A stretch of 64,000 nt of DNA, from assembly GCF_036826855.1 (NCBI RefSeq), contig NZ_CP104578.1:1798001-1862000 (forward strand), in the 5' to 3' direction. This stretch comes from Streptomyces sp. SJL17-4. Lineage in GTDB: Bacteria; Actinomycetota; Actinomycetes; Streptomycetales; Streptomycetaceae. Shown here piece by piece: positions 60,501 through 64,000 of the stretch. Below the pieces are notes generated by a model, which worked only from the letters and a program-made list of their open reading frames with translations, searched no databases and was not told where the DNA came from. The number at the start of each line of letters is the position of its first letter. Position 1 is the first letter of the stretch. The translations under genes were made by a program, and so were the position numbers.

Positions 60501-63500
60501 CGCTACTGGAAAGGACCACGTGGTGCCATGCATCGTCTGCAACGGTGACGCTTGAAGGCATCGGAGTCTGCGGCGCCCCTACTGTGTCGAAAGAACCTCG
60601 CAGCTTCCCTTGAGGGTCAATCTCGAGCACCGGGTTGTTGTAGCGATGGCTGTAGTCATCCAGCGGCGTGCTCTGGAAGCCGATGAGTACCCCGGAAGGC
60701 ACGGAGGTCTTGAACCACAGCTCGACAGAAACCACGCTCGAGGAGGACAGTGCTGTGTCGGGAAGCTCAATATGAGAGCCGACGTCGGCGCCGGCGAACC
60801 CGACGGCATTGTTGCCGGTTCCGGCCAGTACTCCATCGTTTCGGAAGCCGACATCACGGTACCGGCCGATGTTGGGGCCGTTCGCTGAGGCTGCCTCGCT
60901 GGCCGCGGCCTCGCCTTCCGTCTCATTGAGCCGCCAGTAGGCTGCGGGGTTGGCGTCCAGAACGGTGCTGCGGTACTTGCTGCCGCTCTCGTAGGTGTAC
61001 TGGGTGCACGCAGTCGTAGATGTCGGCGGGCAGACCTTGACGAGCTTGTCGCCCTCGTAGGTGTAGGTCCACTTCAGATTCGAACCGGTTCCCTCCACCG
61101 GATTGGTTTCGGCCGCGATGACATGGCCGCCCGACCAGGTGAAGGAGAGGTGGCGCCCCGAGACGACGTCCGTGGCCTTGACCAACTGCCCGTTCGTGTA
61201 CGTGAGCTGCTGAGTGCGTCCGTGACCGTCGGTGATCCTGGTCAGTCGGCCCTGGGAGTCGAAGGCGTGGAGAGTCGCCGATCCGTCTCGAAGTGTCCAG
61301 CCCCCGCCGCTCTCCGCCTTGAGGACACCCACCGAACCCGCGGGCGCGGTGTAGGTGCCGTCGGTGTTGCGGCCGAAGCGGACTTGGTCACCGGTCGACA
61401 GCGTGATGAGGATGCTGCCGTTGCTCTCGGGTACGGCCCGCATGTCCCATCGGGTCGCCCAGCCGGCGCCGAATGCATTGCCCTGACGTGGGTCCTGGGA
61501 GTTGTACGTACGGGTCACCGAAAGCTCCGGACCGACCGTGGGTACGGCGGCGTCCGTGGCTGCGGTGGTGTAGTTTCCGGCGCGCTCGCCGAAGCCGCCC
61601 CCGGTGTCAGATCCTCCGAGATGGCCGGTGATCGGCGGCTGTGGAACCTGCGTCGTCAGCAGAGACGGTTCCGGCCGGGTGGAGGTGGCGCTCCCGTCGT
61701 AGGCGTATCCGTACCAGGCGTACGTCTTCGCCCATGTGAGCCAGCCGCTGGGAACGATCCATTGGGACGACGGGCTGCGGGTGCCCGTCTTGCAGTTCTT
61801 GCGCGTGTTGTTGCCCTCTACTTCGCAGACCTCGAACTGGTACTCCAGGGCCTTGGGGTAACGATCCCGGTCCGCGGCAGCGGCCCAGAGCGTGGGCGTA
61901 AGAGTGTCCACGGCAACGCCGCTGTCAGGAGCCAGGTCGGTGAGCGTCGGCGGAATGTTCACAGCCGAGAACTTCATAGCGACTGTCGGCACCCCTGCCG
62001 CGCTGAAGAGGGAAACGCCGTTCTCCCTCATCGTCCACGCAAGCGTGTATGCGCCGGGAGCCAGGGGCGCGATCTTGGCGTCGACGGTGACGCTGGCGCC
62101 CGGGGGCACGTCGGCCGGCATCGGCGACCAGCGGATCTTCGTGGCGTCCGTGATCTCCTTGCTCGCCGCGTCGTACAAGTGGTAGCCGAGGGCGTAGGTG
62201 CCGTTCTTGAGCCAGGTCTGCTGGCCACGGTTGGTGACCGTGACCTTGAACGTGCCTTCGGAGGTGGCGGTCATCGGCGTGACGAACTGGCCGAGTGTGT
62301 ACGTGGCTCCGTACTTGGTCCACGTGACGTCCAGCGAGGGCTTGCCGTTCGGGTAGTCGTCGGAGCCGAAGGTCTTCCACCCATACGAATCGGTGGTCGA
62401 CGCCTTGACAGCGAGGCCGTAGTTCTTCTTGCGCCCGTGAGTCCAGTCGTCAACAAGCTGACGTCCTGCCGACCCCAGGTTGATGCCCTCCCACGCAGGA
62501 CCGCCGCACGGGTACGCCGTCTGCCCCGCGGGGCGCCAGCCGTGGGTGAAGCTCTTCGACGCCAGCGCGGCACCGGTTGCCGGCCCCGGGTAGGTCGATG
62601 CTGTCGACTCCGCCCAGTTCGAGGTGATCGGATGAACCGTCACCGGCCGTGCAGTGCAGGAGTACGACCAGGTGTTGTAGAGCGCGAGGCTGGCCCCCAG
62701 GACCCATGCGTTCTTCAACGTGCTCTCGACACCGGCAAAGTGCAGGAATCCGGCGGCCTTGTGGCCGCCCGCATCGTAGGTGCCCGCCTTGATGTTCGTG
62801 TCGCCGGAGAAGTTCACGTTGTACGGCGACTCTACGTAGGTGCCTGAGGTGGCGGCGATCGCCGACACAGTGATCACGGTCGGGTCGACCTTCACCGGGT
62901 AGGTGCGCTCAGGGTCGTGAAGCCAATCGGAGTCCAGGGAGACCTTCAGAGCCTGCCGGCCGTCCACATCGATCAGCTCGTAGGCGACACCGCCGGAGAT
63001 CTCTCCCTCGTTGGAGTTCGGGGCGAGGTTGGAGTCCTCCATCCAGCCGGCCGGCATCCGTGCGCGTGCCGTACCGGAGGTGTCGGTGAATACCACTGCG
63101 CCCGTTGCGTCGAGGGCCGCCGTCAGTCCCTGCATGGACAGCGGGAAGACCCACTCTGTGGGTGCGTCAGCACTGTTGAGGACCAGGAGCTCCTTGACTG
63201 ACGCTCCGCCGGCCACGAACCGCACGTCCGCTTCGGGTCGTACAGCACGGTAGGTGATCGTGCTCGCCTCGGCTTCACCAGGCACATGCGCCGCGCCTTC
63301 GAGGGCGAACCCGACGGACTCCGTCTCACTCACCCGCAGCGACACGAGCGGAGAGCCATCGGCATGGCCGGCGAACGTCGTCTCGGAATCCCCAGCCGTG
63401 ATGCGCCAGCCGTCGGAGGAGCCGTTCACCGCACGGCCGAGTGTGCCGCCTTGAGGCAATTCCTTGAGGGTGGTGTCGATCTCCTCCCAGTTTCCCGCAG

Positions 63501-63957
63501 CGTCCTGGAAGTTGACCGGCTCCTCGAAGAACCGGCTGGTGAGCGTTCCATCCGTGTTCTGGAACGTGCGAACCGTGCGCTCACGTTCGGCCACCAGTTC
63601 ACGGCTCGTGTCGGGGTCGAAACCCTTGGGCTCGGGTGTCTCACCAGGTACGGCTGTGATACTCGGGCGAGGGATATCCACCGCAGTCGAACCCCTGAAC
63701 GAGGCGGAAGCCCCAGTCTCAGGAGGCAGCTCCCCCGTCGCCGGCCGGTGCCCCTTCCTCCCGCCGGTCGCGTCCGCCGACGTACCCTCAACGGCTGACC
63801 TGTGCGACCGCCCCGCAGCCGACCCCCAACGCTGATCGGGAGCGTCTGCTGCCACAGAAGACGACTCGAAGGTCTGCGCGGCAGCCGCCCCCTCGGCGCC
63901 GACAAGACACGCCATGCCAAACGCAACAGCGAAAGCAATAGGCCGCACGAAGTGCAC
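53296..63957 (-). CDS. Secreted RHS/YD-repeat polymorphic toxin with C-terminal HNH-type nuclease
   Basis: 3553 residues. Layout: signal peptide (about 1-27, ending GAAAA), a beta-rich N-terminal part with a DNRLRE-like region (about 350-555) and an Ig-like domain, then three LamG/concanavalin-like domains (about 1000-1230, 1276-1496, 1523-1740; each with a VELWFKT- or VETWFRT-type start), a YD-repeat shell to about 3100, and the RHS core end [18 protein letters not shown] near 3110-3128. Beyond it lies an S/T/R/G-rich linker of about 200 residues and a toxin domain of about 150 residues with C-H3430[10 protein letters not shown] and a downstream ENLATCSR, the DNA/RNA non-specific endonuclease pattern. 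It cleaves nucleic acid in rival cells by inference. GTG 63957 has GGGGGG upstream. Coupled to its SUKH immunity gene. Confidence 0.9.
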   Translation of the reverse strand: MHFVRPIAFAVAFGMACLVGAEGAAAAQTFESSSVAADAPDQRWGSAAGRSHRSAVEGTSADATGGRKGHRPATGELPPETGASASFRGSTAVDIPRPSITAVPGETPEPKGFDPDTSRELVAERERTVRTFQNTDGTLTSRFFEEPVNFQDAAGNWEEIDTTLKELPQGGTLGRAVNGSSDGWRITAGDSETTFAGHADGSPLVSLRVSETESVGFALEGAAHVPGEAEASTITYRAVRPEADVRFVAGGASVKELLVLNSADAPTEWVFPLSMQGLTAALDATGAVVFTDTSGTARARMPAGWMEDSNLAPNSNEGEISGGVAYELIDVDGRQALKVSLDSDWLHDPERTYPVKVDPTVITVSAIAATSGTYVESPYNVNFSGDTNIKAGTYDAGGHKAAGFLHFAGVESTLKNAWVLGASLALYNTWSYSCTARPVTVHPITSNWAESTASTYPGPATGAALASKSFTHGWRPAGQTAYPCGGPAWEGINLGSAGRQLVDDWTHGRKKNYGLAVKASTTDSYGWKTFGSDDYPNGKPSLDVTWTKYGATYTLGQFVTPMTATSEGTFKVTVTNRGQQTWLKNGTYALGYHLYDAASKEITDATKIRWSPMPADVPPGASVTVDAKIAPLAPGAYTLAWTMRENGVSLFSAAGVPTVAMKFSAVNIPPTLTDLAPDSGVAVDTLTPTLWAAAADRDRYPKALEYQFEVCEVEGNNTRKNCKTGTRSPSSQWIVPSGWLTWAKTYAWYGYAYDGSATSTRPEPSLLTTQVPQPPITGHLGGSDTGGGFGERAGNYTTAATDAAVPTVGPELSVTRTYNSQDPRQGNAFGAGWATRWDMRAVPESNGSILITLSTGDQVRFGRNTDGTYTAPAGSVGVLKAESGGGWTLRDGSATLHAFDSQGRLTRITDGHGRTQQLTYTNGQLVKATDVVSGRHLSFTWSGGHVIAAETNPVEGTGSNLKWTYTYEGDKLVKVCPPTSTTACTQYTYESGSKYRSTVLDANPAAYWRLNETEGEAAASEAASANGPNIGRYRDVGFRNDGVLAGTGNNAVGFAGADVGSHIELPDTALSSSSVVSVELWFKTSVPSGVLIGFQSTPLDDYSHRYNNPVLEIDPQGKLRGSFDTVGAPQTPMPSSVTVADDAWHHVVLSSSGTSQTLYLDGVAVGTRSGPVDHGAKTYTYLGAGYSSWNYDGDIESVRHFQGSLDEVAVYHHALDAATVKEHFAARNASPRMTKVTLPSGRTSSQVTYDSDTERVTEVSDSAGTWKISAPTYSSGSEGYASAVRTAGPVNYWRLGDSSGAAAADDISSGADGSYRDGVKLGQTGAFAAGDDGAIGLDGTEGAVEVPADALEGAAALSVETWFRTDQPGGVLLGLQNTELGTVPQLYTPSLLIDASGKLRGHLWRGSTATPTISTNTVTDNVWHHVVITGGPAGQSLYLDGVKIGSLAGAVKPLTLAHAYLGAGHSTSGWGGTGTVTGVQYFSGSMDETAFYTKELSAQTVLEHYRARTRLVAGNSAHYRGSVTGDAPSGFWPLDETSGTQVISKVAANNGTGTYTKAALGTTGVFGIGDGSAVQFNGDGYAEIPGLGTKTTNVAVELWFRTAKPGVLISDQKDQLAGATATSGTWTPVLYVGADGKLHGEYPSPGVTPSNASPGTVTDSQWHHAAITADSGTQTLFLDGAPVATKANAPVNHQLNTRTFIGAGFARTWPSPPADISYFTGQIDEAAVYQHSLTAEQVADHYAARTFASGSTLASTVTVTDPIGQKSSTTYDALRGQRRIASTDEAGGVTTYAYDTGGFLHTVTDTNGHSAITGHDAKGNPVSQTTCRDDNSCWTSYEEYFDNPADPLDPRNGKRTVVRDARSSGPADDRYKTTTGYTTLGLPDKLTLADGRTSATTYTSGTEAAVGGGSTPAGLVATTVTPDGAVTAHAYHANGDLATTTSPSGLVTQYAYDGIGRQTGETQVSDTHPNGVTTTHTYDQMSNLVAETGAGVKNEITGVTHTAKISRTHDADGNVLSETEEDLSGGDTAKTTTYHYDSRNLNDTVTDAEGNTTTFGYDTLGRLTSEKDPLGNEVTYSYTPLGLPYETVLKNWTGTPTGEPRDLVLESNSYDPAGRLASTTDAMGATTAFTYYDDGLPATTTARQVEKHDGTRRDIVLESNTYDGAGYLTTHVTDGGTLTQINTVDATGRVTHSVLDPNALNRSVDYVYDDDDRVTESTQRGPSTGELTERAIYDNAGNVTSSTLASGTTTLTSRHTYDQRGLLLSSTSPRGTKAGADAPAHTTNFRYDALGRLVEQTAPSVTTETHGTAAQSKRPTVTLGYNTFGDTTDSRDENGVESRSELDKLGRTTKVTLPSYTPPGGTPITPVHHTAYDALGRVTSTTDPLGRTTRYAYDQLGHLTQQTDPLAGGAPTQLNTSESGTLNGTPASLDDSGITRYSWTPTGLQLSATSPTGARTEATYDSLGRQLTATTIERFPALQNLTERFTWDDAGNQIASTSPSGLVASATYNAIGETLTETEPGQRVTRYAYDGLGRQTQVIDPTNRKSTFTYDLMGNVTEAADYGTAASALRTFKATFDEEGNKTSTIAPEGGHTSFAYDALGRLTRQTEKASDTEVITTSFGYDARGSLTRFTDGRATSTHYTFNAWGLPESTIEPATSQHPNAIDRTWTTIYDAAGQAVTEILPGNIKRERTYDGLGRLVRETGSGTSAATTPRSLSYDLDGRLTGAGTDGIQFGNTYAYNDRGLLLRTQGPSGNSQYAYDVDGNMVSRTDAAGTASYGYDTTGRLDSVADPLTGTVVQYDFDAAGRPTKEQYSRVATGGESTIAAQRTYGYDSLGRQTSDAVTRTTTGATVGSVTYGYDLDDHLTRKTTAGTAGAAENTYGYDLAGRMTSWASGATTTAYEWDKAGNLTRNGNTVGVYDDRGRLETWGAESYTYSARGTTDTIKQAEGQTRSISSDAFERVVSNGTSAFTYDSLDRVLTHDGTAFTYDGGSNNLVTDATTSYSRGPDGSLLASAAKSEPAVAQLALTDQHSDLIAGLNADGTSITGSRAYDPFGKLITSEGANPAIGYQSGWTDTTTGEVNMAARWYQPGTGGFTSRDTWQLAATPSGRANRYAYGEGQPLNGIDPTGHAVDKGYGGGGGGRGQGYGGSWGVRGGSGSRGTSNGSGKRSKPLNHGNIDRSRNDACGGGRCTPRKSTSSASNTRTKIAPNRTRNGTSNVRTRTRTSTGTRKSPTTYRGTSSPRINKGKVSSPSNGKGRASVSSKGRPPGNGLTKPVRPAEPQNITRGKNPKPAPQRPKPKPEIDVTRSERESLINAQDIRDAIELIVAESDQPLTPEEASRGDDSARSDSLPEGDCRNGFGGWRYYAPVDVDNGNRATGAEACLDESFLDANKGSGTAVKVIAPPAYQWAAGYAWELGNSPARNWRNACHLLASSLGGSGVAYENLATCSRTANSTRMDPSTPEHHVPNMAHYEGLVRNAVLDQKLVVRYRVTPLYEGSRVVPVGFRMQAYGYNPRGGPGVSLFDKEVPNDMYSKADGKWHNMGRWSPTHWTE
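58740..60960 (-). other. Three LamG-type domains of the RHS protein
   Basis: Three copies of the same domain type, about 220 residues each, separated by short YD segments. Shared landmarks are a WRL(N/G)E/WRLGD entry, a VELWF-x-T motif, WHH(V/A) and LYLDG, and a final Y...L...HY/HF motif. Divergence between copies is large, so duplications are old. LamG domains bind sugars or protein surfaces and may attach the protein to the target cell. Confidence 0.7.
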
Positions 63958-64000
63958 GGAGCCCCCCTCAGGACACGATCAAGAGAGGCGCAGTACATCT
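63958..64000 (-). promoter_or_regulatory. 5' leader of the RHS gene
   Basis: 43 bp at the right edge with the ribosome binding site GGGGGG and part of the promoter; the rest lies outside the window. Confidence 0.5.

Noticed and set aside
1..64000. tRNA, rRNA or CRISPR features
   Set aside because: None seen on reading either strand; a dedicated tRNA search was not possible here.

Overview
The window is very GC-rich (about 70 % or more over most of its length). It has strong codon-position bias, frequent GTG and some TTG starts, AGGAGG-type ribosome binding sites and large secreted proteins. It carries a gamma-butyrolactone signalling locus, a DUF2637 protein, an HbpS-like protein and an IdeR/DmdR-type iron box. 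Together these indicate a Streptomyces chromosome or a very close relative, probably an arm-side or accessory-rich stretch. I saw no tRNA, rRNA or CRISPR array.

Layout. Positions 1-5.3 kb (minus strand) hold two subunits of a coenzyme-B12 glutamate mutase (the large one runs off the left edge), a cupin plus double-rhodanese pair, an HPP-family membrane protein and a Tat-exported vanadium haloperoxidase-type enzyme. 5.7-6.9 kb holds two small membrane proteins. 7.1-10.6 kb is a gamma-butyrolactone locus: receptor-like TetR, extended SDR, AfsA-type synthase and a divergent ScbR/ArpA-type receptor, with operator-like palindromes. 10.7-15.9 kb is acyl-CoA metabolism: acyl-CoA dehydrogenase and electron-transfer flavoprotein (etfB, etfA), a DUF35 OB-fold protein, a TetR regulator and an SDR. 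Shared TGGCACT/AGTGCCA palindromes suggest one regulon. 16.1-18.2 kb is a cyanate detoxification operon (carbonic anhydrase, cyanase) with a divergent LysR regulator. It is followed by an HbpS-like secreted protein, an ankyrin protein, a second acyl-CoA dehydrogenase with its own divergent TetR, and a ROK regulator.

23-31.8 kb is purine/xanthine catabolism: a three-subunit molybdenum hydroxylase, AzgA-like permease and XdhC maturation factor on the minus strand, with a divergent PucR-family regulator. 32-51.4 kb is a mixture: TPR protein, NTPase/WD40-like protein, lipoprotein, repeat-bearing GntR regulator, iron-boxed FhuF-type 2Fe-2S protein, DUF2637 protein, anti-sigma-type ATPase, PoxB, a degenerate PP2C-like protein, a 1253-residue subtilisin-family protease with a divergent regulator, a DUF456 protein, a flavin/F420 PPOX protein, an Ada/AlkA DNA-repair fusion and a second-type RsgA GTPase preceded by a tiny ORF.

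51.6-52.7 kb is a scar: fragments of an insertion-associated protein family in opposite orientations, and no intact gene. It borders the most striking element, a 3553-residue secreted RHS/YD-repeat polymorphic toxin (53.3-63.96 kb). This has a signal peptide, a DNRLRE-like region, three LamG-type domains, a long YD core and a swapped-looking C-terminal HNH/beta-beta-alpha-metal nuclease tip. A SUKH (SMI1/KNR4) immunity gene is coupled to it by an ATGA overlap. The tip and the immunity gene are visibly less GC-rich than the rest.
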